Origin: Proales similis
Lineage: Eukaryota; Rotifera; Eurotatoria; Ploima; Proalidae
NCBI GenBank assembly: GCA_019059635.1
Contig: JAGVRJ010000007.1
Location: 1,178,001 to 1,242,000, forward strand
Reading direction: 5' to 3'
DNA: 64,000 bases
Positions 10,701 through 22,439 of the stretch are shown in pieces. The stretch's first letter is position 1, and each line of letters begins with the position of its first letter. Under the pieces are notes generated by a model. That model was given only the letters and a program-made list of their open reading frames with translations. It was not told the DNA's origin and searched no databases. Position numbers and translations under genes: made by a program.

Positions 10701-13700
10701 CTCGAATCAATTTGTAATCAAGGAGTCGAATTTTCTCATCGAATTTCCGATTGTCAACGGACTCATCGACCTTGTTGACCCGAAATCACAGACCGCGACC
10801 GAGAAATTGAGAATCAGCGCCTTTCCGGTTGGAATTCTTCACTCGACGCCCGTTTTCATTTGAGACAACTTGATTTACGTCGTTTTAGAGCAGAGTGGAG
10901 CGGATTCCTTTGATCTTTCAGTCCTCGTTTCATCATTTGGCCAAAATCAAAGAGATGAGCTTCAGCAAGTTCGGAAATTTGTTCTCGGTCCAGTGGCTAC
11001 CATTTATGGTAGAACAAGACGGCCAGAGCGTGAACGCCTACGGACTGGTGGAGCCGGGCGAAACCAGTCAAGTCGGAGAGATGTTGCTTGACATGCGCGA
11101 ACTGTGCGGACACGACTGCTACCTCGGTCTAGATGCTCCAAAATCGAACGTCAGTCTAGACTTGGACACAATCCAGCTTCAAGAGCTGTTCGAAATGGAC
11201 ACGAAAAACATGCCGGTTCTCTACGAGCTGTGGCTGCAAGGCTTCAATCGACTGTTAATAGACGACGACAAACGAATCAACGCCTTTCACATCGACTCAA
11301 AGCTGTCCAGAATATTCTCGTCGCGATTTCAAACTCTGCTTGAGCAGAGCGCGCTGTTTGAATTTGATCTTGAAGTTGCATTTGAGAATGCGAGCCGCTC
11401 CTCATTTGCCGTTTCATTTGAGCCTAAATGGCCGTGTTTAGTCCAGAGTCCAATTGGAGACTTTGAACCATCGCAAGTGCACGTGGACACGGTGGTCAAA
11501 GAGATTGTTCTGCATAACCCGGCCGAACAGCCTCTTCTCATTCAAGTGCTGCTCTTGGACGATTACAGCATGCCCATTGAACTATTGCAAACAGTGAGAG
11601 ATATTCGCGGCTATTTCGGCGATCCACAGTCCTGGTCCGATCTGCTCAACCGGCACTACTTGCAGCCAAAAGAGGCTGGCTCAGGTTTTACCATCGAGCT
11701 GCCTTCCAAGCAACCGAATGAAACGCAAGAGATAAGCTGGTTGCTGGGCAGCGATTTGAAAAACGTGTTCATACTGGCGCCGTCCGCCAGTCTCAAGTTG
11801 AAGATAAAATTCTTCTCGGACAAAATGGGCCTATTCGAGAACGCCCTGCTGATAAGAAACAACCTGACCATAATCGAAGCGCATCAGCTCTACGCCAAAG
11901 CGGCCACAGCCAAGATGCTTTTGAACAATCTTGTTCCGATGAGTCAGTCTTCGTTTTTCGACCGCAAACAGGCCGCTCGCGAAACTCTGGCCAACTTTCA
12001 AGTGAACGAACTTGCTCTCATCAAATTCAGCATGTCGTCAGACGAGTTCGAGAGATGCAAAGTGCTTGCCGAGCGCCACTCTGGCTTCGATCCGTTCTTT
12101 TGGAGGAAAATCGACTTGAACTTGAGCCTCAGAGAGAATTTTATTCATCGCGTGCAGAAGAAGACCAACGAGAGCCCAGAGACGCTGGCCGACGACACGT
12201 TCATGCTCCTCAAGCGAAACGTAACCGTAAGCAATGTGGGCCAGGCCACGTTGCATATCAAACAGATTCTGATAAACGACGAGCCTTGTCAGACTTTGGG
12301 CATGGCAGTGGCCAGCTGTGAGCCGATTTCGGTGCCGCCAAAATCTACGCATCAAATTGAATTTCTCAGCATGCCCGACTTCACAATGAGCAAGCAAACG
12401 CGGAAGCTGACATTTGTGACCAACATTGGCCGTCTAGAGTATCTGCTGCAGCAGGTTGTACCGTTCGGCATGCTTGGTGTTTGCTATGACTCGTCGCCAA
12501 GGCCACCGCTGGAAAACTTGAGTCTTTACGTCCTGGTGATCATTTTCACCATAATCACCGTTCTTCTGGCGTTTGCGTCCCACATCGACGCAGAGCAAAT
12601 TCTGGCTCGGATCGCTTGCCTCCGCAAAGAGCAAGAGCGCTCAGTTGAAGAGAGAGGAATAAGCATCAAAAGCATTGTGCAGGAGTATCACGTTGAAGAG
12701 CGAGCAACAATCGAGGAGGCGGACAAACGCCATGCGCACCTGAAAAACCGACGTCAGTCAAGCCCAAAGTTAACAGAGCCCAAGGAAGCTGAAGTGCCGT
12801 CCAGAGGAGCCGAGGAAATGCCGCCCACCATAAAAGACGTTGTTGATCAAGAACGATCAAACAGGACTGACTCCTCGTCTCCAAGAAACAACAAGAAAAA
12901 CACGAAAAAGGCAAAAGAGAGCTGCGAACTGGCTAACGCGGTCAAGCCCGAGGCGGCTTCGGCAGCGGCGGCGAAAGAACGCAATCAAAGGCGACCAAAC
13001 GCTCAAAATCAAACACAGCAGGCAAACTTATCTGAAGTAAAAGAGGAGCCGGTGATTGTTCGAGAGACGAAAAAAATCGAAAGAAAAGCCAAGCCCGTGG
13101 CTAGCAAAGAAGAAGTAGATAAAACTGTCCCGGCAAAGCGGTTGCAAGTCGTCAACGAGCCGCGTAAAAAAGAGACTGCGAAGAATGGCAAAGAGAGCGA
13201 CAATTCAAAGTCAAGAGAAATATCCTCCGACACACAGAGCGAGACGGGCGCTGACAGTAATCGAACAGACTTGAAAAAAGAAGCGTGCAAAAAAACGCTC
13301 TCTGAGCCAATCAAGAAGAGCGAAGCAAAGGCAAAAGATGAAGTTCAACAGTCGGCTGCTGCCCCAAAAAAATATGCGCATGTGCAGCGAGACAAGCAAG
13401 AGAGCCATTTGAATAGAAAACTCAATCGTGTGAGTCAAAGATCGAAAATTGAGGCACCAAAGCTGGACGAAAGCGATGTTGGCAAGCGCGTGCTAAGAAT
13501 GGAAAAGAGTGAGCCACTGGCAGTTGCGTCGATACTCGAACCAGAAGAGCTAATACACAGCTATGCACAAACACTACTTGGACCGGTGATGGATTTCAAG
13601 GCCGGACATCAGCGAGACTGTAAGTTGACGCGAGTTTGTCCCCCCCGTGCGGACTGCTGGCAGTGAGTTGGGTTTTTTCGTTTTAGTGAGCCGCTCCATG

Positions 13701-14748
13701 TCGATCCTTTCAAGACTGTCCAACTCGCCAATTGAATCGCAGTCACCGTCGCCTACACGCGCCAACTCGCCAAGGGCGTATCACTCTCGCTCAGGGGGCC
13801 TGGGCGTAAACAGCAGCGAGTTTAATGCGAACAATTACTTGAAGCGTAGTCAGCTTTTGTTGCGTCAAAAAGACGAGAACACCTATTCTGACCATGCGAA
13901 CAACAACAACAACAACTACCACGACGACATTGATTCGATTCGATCGTTCGGCTCTTCGCCAGAGTCAGACGTTTGGCTCATGCCAAACGTAGACGGAGCC
14001 GGCTTAGCTTCAAACGACGAGATGGTCGATGGTAAGATTCGTTTGGCCATTTGCTCAAGGTCATTGATGATAACTGAAAAATCCGACCTAGAAATGTACG
14101 ACAACATGGTGGCCGACACAGAGGCATTCAAGAACTCGTTTTTCGACGTTCAGCAGCAGAAAAACGTGACCTTGGATCGTCTGAGAAAAAGATCACTGAG
14201 TCGGACGAAATCATCTCCTCTCCAGGGCGCAGTGAATCATCGCGAAGGCGGCCACAGACTGGGACCAATTCAAAGACCAAATGCACGAGCCCGAGCGCTT
14301 AGTCCGGCACATCAGGACGGCTTCGGCGTGGACTGGTTCTATGAACAGTTCAAGGCTAACAGTTTCGAGTCGTTGCCCAACTTCAAAGAATTCAAGTTGT
14401 TCGATGACGACGACGACGACGACAACGATTACCAAGACTCGAGGGCTGCAACCGGCCTGCTAGACCTTCAGTCTCTCTGGAGTTCAAAGCCTGGCCAGTC
14501 ATGGAACTCGGTAATTTTCGACCAGGTTGCTTCCACAGGCGCATCGTCTGCCTTGAACACATCCGGTGGGCAAATTCGCAAGATCTGGTCGGAAAAAGAT
14601 GAAAAATAACACGAATCGAGGTGAATCTCTGCCGCTTGAGCTGCCTGAGGCGATTTCGGCCGCCAAACTAAACAGTATTCTAAATGAGATGATTGAGAAA
14701 AAAAGCTTCAACTCGTTCGATCGCCAATTTTTGGATCTGCAAATTTGA
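7714..14748 (+). CDS. TMEM131: TMEM131-family collagen secretion factor
   Basis: Many-exon gene whose product matches TMEM131, a single-pass membrane protein with tandem PapD-like (ASPM/SPD-2/hydin-type) lumenal domains that aids collagen assembly and secretion in animals. The first methionine at 7714 is followed by a hydrophobic signal or anchor stretch (LSSFVLLSLLLTFTL). Family motifs follow in order: HIRFEPPSLSFSPR, FEVEGTG-like strands near 8640, EMFSSDDDLHIEIEG near 8765, ELCGHDCYLGLD near 11100, EIVLHNPAEQPLLIQVL near 11510, and LIRNNLTIIEAHQLYA near 11850. A membrane helix (LYVLVIIFTIITVLLAFAS) lies near 12525-12580. A long cytoplasmic tail rich in Lys, Glu and Ser follows, ending LDLQI. 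The last junctions were resolved as 13619|13687, 14031|14092 and 14565|14621. The large exon 10895-13619 carries much of the lumenal part. Internal exons between 7900 and 10900 are approximate. AATAAA follows near 14866. Confidence 0.9.
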
Positions 14749-14974
14749 TCAATTTCACTGCTTAGAAATCAATCCGTTCAGTTAAAGAAAAAATTCCAAT
14801 TAAGTTCTCTGTTGCCTGGTCAGCATTCGCTGTTCATTGAATCAAAATTTTCGAAGAGTTTAGGCAATAAAGCTCATCTCACGTGAACACATTTAATTTT
14901 AAGTTTCTAGTTTATTAAGAAAGAAACAAATACCAAAAGAAAGAATGAAAGGAAGAAAGCAAGCGGAGACTGGC

Positions 14975-17127
14975 TTAGATTGAGATGAAAAACATTTGAA
15001 GAAGCGGCACCACCTTGAGGGAGCGGAGATCTTCAAGAATGGCTTGAATGCTTGTGCTGTTGTTGACGGTGATTAGCGACTCGCGTCGATACAGGAAGAT
15101 GGCGGCGGCGAAAACTGCATCAGATTCGAATGAGATCGGACGAGGACAGCGGTTAGAGAATGAGGTTTGAATTTAGTCAAAGTCTTATTGAGCTACCTGA
15201 GAGAAGGTCGAGTGAGTCGAGTGCGATCATTCGGTCCCAGAGCTCAAGAAGCTGGGAGGCAAGCAAGTAGCCGGAGAAGGCGCTCATCAGCCACTTGAAT
15301 GCAATCTTGATCGGCTCGACTCCGTTGCGCTTCAGATGCAGGTAGAGCTCGAGGTCCTTGAATTGAAGCAGATGCTCGAACTGCACGCACAGAGCGAGTA
15401 TTGCGTCCGGTCGATCGCTGATGCAAGTGAGCTTGATGAAAAAGCGCGCGAACAACTGACGAAATACAAAGTAAATGGTGACTGGATCACAAAAAACATA
15501 GCAGATGGGCGCCACTAGAAAGCGCAGCCGATTGACTTTAAATCGTCGAATGAACATTTTCGCACAGTTTTACCGAGCATTGAGAACGCCTCGTAGGGAA
15601 GAAATCCGTTGGGCGGATAGTAGACTGCCGCTCGCTCTTGTCCAACCGGGTTCTTCAGATACGCCTGGAACGGTCTGAGGCCCTCTCGCTTCATCATACT
15701 GAGCACCGATGTGTCGCGACTAAACGCCAGCAGAATTTCATAGAGCAGATCTTCAAAAACAAAAACTTGATTGTCGTTGGTCGGATACTTCTTCACATCC
15801 TTCATTCGTTTATGAATTCAATTGAACCAATCCGAACTGAATAAAACGTGTCTGGTGCAGGGGACTTACCTTGTAGTAAATGGAATCGATGAACAGGTCG
15901 TATTCGATTACAGCGCCCTTGAGCTGATTGAAGTAGAGTCGATCCTTTATTTCAATTTCAGTTGTTGGCGTCCAAACGAGAAGTTTTCATCGATTACTTA
16001 CAAATCCGCTCGGCAAGACGTTGAGCATCTGCTGCCACAGAACGGCGCGTAGACTCTTCGTACAGCCCAATTTGCTAAACTCTCTGCAAAGATGAATGTC
16101 GTCCTGTTCGGCTACTTTGTTTCCGTTTCGATGACGGTCTGTTTCGATCGGCTGCGTCAGACTCTCCTCCAAGCCGCTGTGGTGCAGCTCTGACCAGACT
16201 CGTTTCATTTCTATTTTCTTCGAAAACACACGCTTGAATTCAACGCTCTTGGAAGAGTTCGAGGCATTATTGCAATTTTTACAAGTTGGTCATATGACCT
16301 GAAGTTGGGAGCGACCTTGAATGCGCTCAGAACGAATTTTTGAAGACTTGGTGAAAAACTGTCACATTTCAAACTGATCAAGTAATCTGAACGTTCGAAA
16401 TGAGTCGAATGGATCTGAAGCTGAGTGCGAACAGCCAACACTTACCTAGCCATTCGTCGCAGGTGTAAATGGGACGGAATCGCTCGAGATCTTGACACCG
16501 TTTCAATACCGAACAAACCAATGCGAGCAAGATTGAGAGTAAAATACCTGAAACACTGGAGCCGAGCTCGGTCCAAAGGCGGCGCAGCTCTTGGGCCTCG
16601 AGCGCATTTCGACTCTTCGATAGACTCATGCCAAGTTCGGTGACGGTCGCGTTTACCTTGCGCATCAAAATTCTCTCCCAGTTTGACTTGAGCTGAAATT
16701 CCAAATCAATTTTTTCATTCAAACAAGCTTCTCCTGCTCACCTGAGCTTTTTTCAAATATCCAAAATCAGATGATGAAGCCAGTGCAGACCGCAGACTGA
16801 TTTCTCGGCCTATTCGCTTGGCAATTGCTGTCAACAATATAAACAAGCTCGAAATTAGGAGAGAATCACACTTGAATAAAATCGACCGCTCACCGAGTCG
16901 CTTGAGATTGTCGGTGAGAAATTCATTCAGATTGAGTAAAGTGATGTCTTGTTCGGAAGCATTTGACTTTGAAAGACGACGTTTAGAAAACTCGGAGACT
17001 AAAACGAGAGCAGTCTTACTGTGAGCGTTTTGAATAGACGGAAGTAGTCTGTTGTGCTGGTGAACAACTGAGCGCTAGAGAGATCTGGCGGCACTTGAGC
17101 CGCGGTCTCATCGTCCGATAGTTCCAT
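14975..17127 (-). CDS. TBC1D19: TBC1 domain family member 19
   Basis: Multi-exon minus-strand gene matching TBC1D19, a conserved TBC-domain (Rab GAP-like) protein. The start ATG at 17127 begins MELSDDETAAQVPPDL. An early conserved block reads NWERILMRKVNATVTELGMS. The TBC domain contains SLRAVLWQQMLNVLP, VIEYDLFIDSIYYKDVK, FVFEDLLYEILLAFSRDTSV, VYYPPNGFLPYEAFSM, FKWLMSAFSGYLLASQLLEL and LWDRMIALDSLDLL. The end reads LEDLRSLKVVPLLQMFFISI. The usual IxxDxxR arginine-finger motif reads VIEYDLFID and lacks the arginine; from memory the vertebrate protein is also atypical there, so catalytic activity is uncertain. It is convergent with TMEM131, with 226 bp between stop codons. A reverse-strand polyadenylation signal lies near 14910. 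Introns are short throughout. Confidence 0.92.
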
Positions 17128-17389
17128 CTTCGAAATTCCACTCTGAACCAATGCTCTCGTTCAGTCGTGCATTACCGGTCTTTACCATGACGACATTGCC
17201 CAATAGAATGGATCGTACTCATTTCTGCTTTTAATTCGGCCTGCTCTCTATTCATAATTTATTCGCACGCAAACAAGCGCGCGCGCACCCGGCTCGCTGC
17301 AACTCTTTATCTATCTCGTCAAACTCGACGACGGCTTCTCATTCACCTTTGTTTACAACCTCTGAAGAAGACCGATTTACCGTACCGCC

Positions 17390-18131
17390 ATGCCAAAGAG
17401 AAGTATCTGCGCAGTTGTGCTCGCCATTTTGGCCTTCTCTGCTACTGCCGCTGCTGCCACCGAGTTCAACGACCTTGATGAGCCGAGCTGTCGGTAAGAA
17501 ATCATCGATAACACACGTGCTGATGTCTGATCACTCGCTTTCGACTCATTTTTAGCAATCGCTGCCTCAACGAAACGGCCGATCAACGCGATGCTTGCTT
17601 CAGGGCCTATGCGAAGCACTTCAGTTACGAGCTGGCTCGTAACGCCGTCAACTTCGCCAAGACTTTGACTTTCGCCGGACTCTGGGTCAATCGTTATGTG
17701 AGAACAGCTCGATTCGGCTTTTTTTAATCTACAAATCAATTTTTATTTCAAAAAAGGAACATTCTCAAGACAGCTTGTTCCAAGACGAGCTCGACAAGAT
17801 CTTGAAACGTTACGAGGATGAAAAGCTGTTGGGCTACTCGTCTTTCAATGAGCTGCAGCGCAGCGTCAGTGTTGTCTACGATGCTCTGAAGAAGTACTCG
17901 TTGAGAAACCCGGGCAACAAGGTCAGAATAGAATACTCCAACTACCCGAGTTTGCAGTGTCCCACTCGATGCACATACGAGATCAGCACTTGGATCGAGC
18001 TGCTGATCGCCACAGTTGTCACGTTCTTAATCAGCTCGCTTTGCACATTTCTCTTCTGGAGAGTTGTCAAGAAACAGTTCGCTACCCTTCGCTCTCGTCT
18101 CAAGACCCTCAGCCAGTTTGTGAAGGCCTGA
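17390..18131 (+). CDS. Unrecognised type I membrane protein
   Basis: Exons 17390-17493, 17556-17697 and 17757-18131 (introns 62 and 59 nt) give 206 residues. The N terminus, ICAVVLAILAFSATAAAAT after MPKRS, is a strong signal peptide. The mature part has cysteines in PSCRNRCLNETADQRDACF, a predicted helix RYEDEKLLGYSSFNELQRSV, and a second pair in LQCPTRCTYEI. One membrane helix (WIELLIATVVTFLISSLCTF) precedes a short basic tail, VVKKQFATLRSRLKTLSQ. Four of the lumenal cysteines could form two disulfides. I do not recognise the family and give no function. Codon use and intron style match the neighbours, so a native, perhaps lineage-restricted gene is likely. An AATAAA is near 18177. Confidence 0.75.
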
Positions 18132-18578
18132 GCTTTTTCTCTATTAGACACCGTTGGTTCGCTACTCTAGAACGTAATAAATGCAGATTTTATTTTCGGA
18201 ATTCTTCGCCCGATCCCGCACAGGCTCGGCGCCATTTTCACTCCAGTCCAGGGCTCGTCGGGTTCAAACGGTGCGCAGGACCAGGGCAATTCAACTCTGA
18301 GCGTTAGAATTATGTTCTCATTACCCAAACGAAAATTCAAAAACAAGCAAACGGGCTCGAGTTTAATTCAAGCAAATAATTAGAGTTGTCTGCTCAAACA
18401 CAGCGAGCTGGTAGGGACAGGACGAGAGTCGAGATGCGTTTGCGTGCTGCTCTAGGGCTGTAAAAGCACTCTAAACGCTAGGCATACACGCAAGCGCACA
18501 TTAAGAGTCGAGTTTTTATTTAAAATTGAAAAGTAATGGTAAAACAAATTGTGTTGGCCTGCAAGCACCTGAACAGAG
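18132..18578. other. Convergent intergenic region
   Basis: Shared 3' flank of the orphan membrane-protein gene (+) and HSP70 (-). AATAAA for the plus gene is near 18177, and its complement for HSP70 lies near 18514. No other feature was seen. Confidence 0.55.
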
Positions 18579-20779
18579 CTAATTGACCTCTTCTATCTGC
18601 GGGCCCTGGCCGTCATCGATGCCTTTTTTGTGAAGCTCATTCATGTAGGGCATAATGAAACTCTGAATACTCTTGAGCTTCTCCTGGAACTCGTCCGCCT
18701 CCTTCTCCTGGTTTGTTTCCAGCCATTTGATGCTGTCGTTGAGCATCTGTTCGAGCTCTTTCCTCTGCACTTCCTCGAACAAGTCTCCGTACTCGCGAAG
18801 CGCCGAGCGGCAGCTGAACAAATAGCTCTCGAGTGTGTTTCTGGAGCTCACTCTCGCTCTGCACTTCTCGTCTTCGTCCTTGTACTTTTCGGCATCGGCC
18901 AGCATCTTGTCGATTTCCGACTTGCTCAAGCGGCCTTTCTCATTCTTTATTTTGATGTGCTTGCTTCGGCCAGTGCTCTCTTCGCGAGCACTCACGCTAC
19001 AGATGCCGTTGGCGTCCACGTTGAATGTGACTTGGATGCGCGGAATGCCTCTGGGCACTTGCACACGCCGCAATAGTTGAAATACACACACAGACAAAGG
19101 GCGTTCAGAAATGCAAAAAAAAAAGTACCTGGAGGCAGACCCATGAGTTCAAATTTTCCCAGCAAGTTGTTGTCTCTGGTCATTGAACGTTCGCCTTTAA
19201 ATTGGCTATACTTCAGGCGTCATCTCATTTTGCACGTTAACTTTGGCTAATTACCTTCAAACACCTGAATGGTCACCCCGGGCTGGTTGTCTTCGTAGGT
19301 GGTAAAGTCCTGGGTGACAGTGCACGGAATTCTTGAGTTGCGCTCAATCAGTTTGTTCATTATTCCTCCGATTGTCTCCAGGCCCAGCGACAGAGGTATG
19401 ACGTCGACCAATAAAACATCTTTTATGGCTTCGCTCTGATCTCCAGACAATATGGCCGCCTTTGAAGCAAACTTGATTAGAAAGTCACAATCGAGGCAAA
19501 CTAAACAACTAAAACCTGAATGGCTGCGCCGTACGCCACCGCCTCGTCTGAAAAAGAACAGAAATGGAAGCTCAATCGGCTGGTGATGATGGATGGTTCA
19601 AGTTCTACCTGGATTGATGGACTTGTTAACTTTGCTTGCGCCAAAGTACTCTTCGAGCAGGCGTTGAATCTTGGGAATGCGGGTCGAGCCGCCGACAAGC
19701 ACAACTTGGTCAATTTGCTCTTTGGCCAATTTGGCGTCTTTGAGCGCTCGTTCCACTGGCTTAAGAGTGGACTTGAACAAGTCGCCGCAGAGCTCCTCAA
19801 AGCGAGCGCGTGAAATCTTCGAGTAGAAATCGATTCCTTCATGAAGCGAGTCGATTTCAATATTCGCCTCGGTGGCGGTGGAAAGAGCTCGTTTGGCTCG
19901 CTCGCACGCGGTCCTCAGTCGCCTCATGGCCCGATGGTTTCTGCTCAAGTCCTTTCGGTGTTTCTTGGCAAACTCTTCGGCAAAGTACTCGACCATTCGA
20001 CTGTCGAAATCCTCGCCGCCCAAGTGAGTGTCCCCAGCTGTGCTCTTCACTTGAAATAGTTGGCCTTCGTCGATGTTGAGAATGGAGACGTCAAATGTGC
20101 CGCCTCCCAGGTCGAATATCAGCACGTTGCTGTCACTTGACAGGTTCTTGTCCAGACCGTAGGCGAGCGCTGCAGCAGTCGGCTCGTTGATTATGCGGAG
20201 CACGTTCAGGCCGGCGATTAGGCCAGCATCTTTGGTAGCCTGTCGTTGCGAATCGTTGAAATAGGCCGGAACTGTGATTACAGCATCCGTGATCTAAACC
20301 GCAGCGGCGTTCAATTCGAGAGGCACTAGCAAAAGAAGAAGGCTTCTGACCTTTTTGCCCAGAAAGCTCTCCGAGGTTTCTTTCATTCTGCTGAGCACCA
20401 TTGCGCTGATTTCTTCGGGCGCGAACCGCTTTACCGCTCCTTTGAAAGTGACCTCAATCTTGGGCTTTGCTTTGTCGTTGACCACTTTGAATGGCCAATG
20501 TTTCATGTCTTCCACGAGGCTTGAATCTTCCCATTTGCGGCCAATCAGTCGCTTGGCGTCGAATATGGTGTTTTGCGGGTTGGAGGCCACTTGGTTTTTG
20601 GCTCCGTCTCCTATGAGCCGCTCGTTTTCGGTGAAGGCCACGTAGCTTGGCGTGGTCCGATTTCCCTGGTCATTGGCTATTATCTCTACTTTTCCATTGA
20701 AAAACACCGCCACACACGAATAGGTGGTGCCCAGGTCGATGCCGATCGCGGTCGGAGTAGCTCGCACTGCTTTTTCCAT
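18579..20779 (-). CDS. HSP70 chaperone, cytosolic type, with introns
   Basis: ATP-dependent chaperone of the HSP70 family. From the ATG at 20779 the N-terminal ATPase domain shows [74 protein letters not shown] and [20 protein letters not shown]. The peptide-binding domain shows [14 protein letters not shown], and the helical lid follows. It is split by several short introns, unlike intronless heat-inducible family members, suggesting a constitutive Hsc70-type gene. The cytosolic C-terminal signature is altered: the protein ends GPQIEEVN, where the canonical end is EEVD, the docking site for TPR co-chaperones. There are no GGMP repeats, no ER signal or KDEL-type end, and no mitochondrial presequence. 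It is convergent with the gene at 17390. Confidence 0.95.
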
Positions 20780-21428
20780 TTTTCAAGTTTCTGGTCGATG
20801 TACGAGTAGAAAATGACTTGTTCAAGTTGGTGAGCAAACGATTTAAAAGAAGAGTAGTTCAGCTCGTCTAATTGACTTGCTTGGCCTTTTGAATGGGCAT
20901 CGTCTAAAAGAAGGCACGCAGGCGTGTCTTGAATTTAACCTAATTCGACAGAGCCCAGAGCGATGCACATCGCAGATAATGAGTTTGAAATATTTGACCT
21001 GTAGAAACGAGATAGGCACAAACGCCTTGAGACCAGAATGACCCCTTCCTGTCAACTTTCTTCATCTCTCTCTCTCTCTCTTTCTGCCCTTCATTCCAAT
21101 CAACGTCTCACTCAATGGTCGTCTGTTTGCATTTCCATCTTTAATTCGTTCGCATTATCATTCGCTCATTTGCGTCCAATAGTAGCCAATAGGCTCACAA
21201 GCAATTCTCTCACTTGATCGCTTCGTTTGAACGTTTGGGGGGACGAGTAGATGATAATAGAAATTGAAACAATAAGCAGAAAGCTCGGGTTTATTTCGGT
21301 CTTTTTAGGGCTACAATTAAATTCTTTTTGTTGTTGTTGTTGTGTGTTTAATCATGTCAACATGTCGAGTGATAGTCTAAGTGGTTGCTTTCCGGCTGAC
21401 GATTGACTTTCCGCTTCGACGCAACCAC
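20780..21428. other. Intergenic, HSP70 promoter and prag01-like 3' flank
   Basis: Upstream region of HSP70 (minus) and downstream region of the next minus gene, whose reverse polyadenylation signal is near 21291. A CT tract lies at about 21062-21082. No clear heat-shock element array was identified by eye. Confidence 0.5.
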
Positions 21429-21902
21429 TTAGGCCTTGTCGACAAATTTGGCACCAGGGAAATCACCAGTGACCATGTTCTTGGGCATTCGGAACAATGT
21501 GTCCTTCCAGAAGCCGAGCACGCTCACCTACATGAATATTAGGGAAAGTGAGTAGAAGCGGCACAGAGTGACACCAAGTCGCCTTACGCCGATCAAGGAC
21601 GAGAGGAGAACGCCAGAGCCGACGAGCAGAATGGCGTTGTATCGGGCCTGTCGCTGTCGGTTCAGCTCCTCCCACGAGCCTTTGGGCTGCGGCAAAAAGT
21701 CCATGGTGTTTCGGTTGGCGACGTCCAGCTCCACTTTGGTGAGATGATGCTCGTCGTGATAAGCTCGTTTTTGGCTTCTCAATCCTAGTAATCAAGCAGT
21801 GGGCTTTTAAAATCATCGAATCGAAAAGCAATTAGAACGCAGTTCAGCTTTACCCCTGATTCTTGCCAAGAGATTGCCATTGCGGGTGAGTCTCAATGCC
21901 AT
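21429..21902 (-). CDS. Small mitochondrial prag01/COX7-like protein
   Basis: Three exons on the minus strand, roughly 21902-21853, 21784-21588 and 21532-21429. The N terminus MALRLTRNGNLLARI is basic and amphipathic, as in a mitochondrial targeting peptide. The core contains FLPQPKGSWEELNRQRQARY followed by one hydrophobic helix (NAILLVGSGVLLSSLIGV), and the protein ends MVTGDFPGAKFVDKA. The PxPxGSWxExxxxxQxxYN pattern followed by a single membrane helix is what I associate with the deltamethrin-resistance prag01 domain proteins, small inner-membrane proteins related to cytochrome oxidase subunit VII. Function beyond that is inference. It lies upstream of HSP70 on the same strand with a separate polyadenylation signal, so the two are independent units. 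Confidence 0.65.
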
Positions 21903-22439
21903 TGCGAAAGGGCTTGGATCTAAAAACTTGAACGAAGCGTTTAGCTCATTGCCTGAGTCTGTCCACAGAGGACAGCTGGCCAAAGTCAGCCGGACTGGCT
22001 GGCAACTAAGCTATTGAGTCTCTCTACTAATTTATGAGCAAGCTAGCGTGCATATGTGAATGAAAGCGCGTCGTATGTAAGCGCTCGCAACGCTTGCGAT
22101 TATTCTTCTCTCCAACCACCATAATTCACTGCAAATTGTCTTGACTGGGTTTCAAAGCTCGACGCCTTGCCTTTTATCAGTTTTGGAGCGAATTACCGCC
22201 CGAAACGCAAAATTTTGCCAAATACATGGAATGAGACCATTCGAAATCTTGACTGGATCCGATTTGAATCGAAATAGAAAATTTTCTCGAGCCACACAGC
22301 TCACGCTCACTCGAATAGGAGGTTGCAATCTCGTGCAAGTTTAAGCAAACATCTCCATGGAAACGCTCAGTTATTGCCGTCTTTCTCAGAGCTCAACTTG
22401 AATTGAGCCTTTCTATTCAATACTTAAAAGACCTAGAAA
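21903..22439. other. Divergent intergenic region
   Basis: Head-to-head region between the prag01-like gene (-) and SPATA4 (+), so it probably carries both promoters. No gene or motif was identified with confidence. Confidence 0.5.

Noticed and set aside
18630-19076. A 148-residue frame antisense to the HSP70 C terminus
   Set aside because: Shadow of HSP70 codons; composition is Leu/Ala-rich as expected from the reversed reading.
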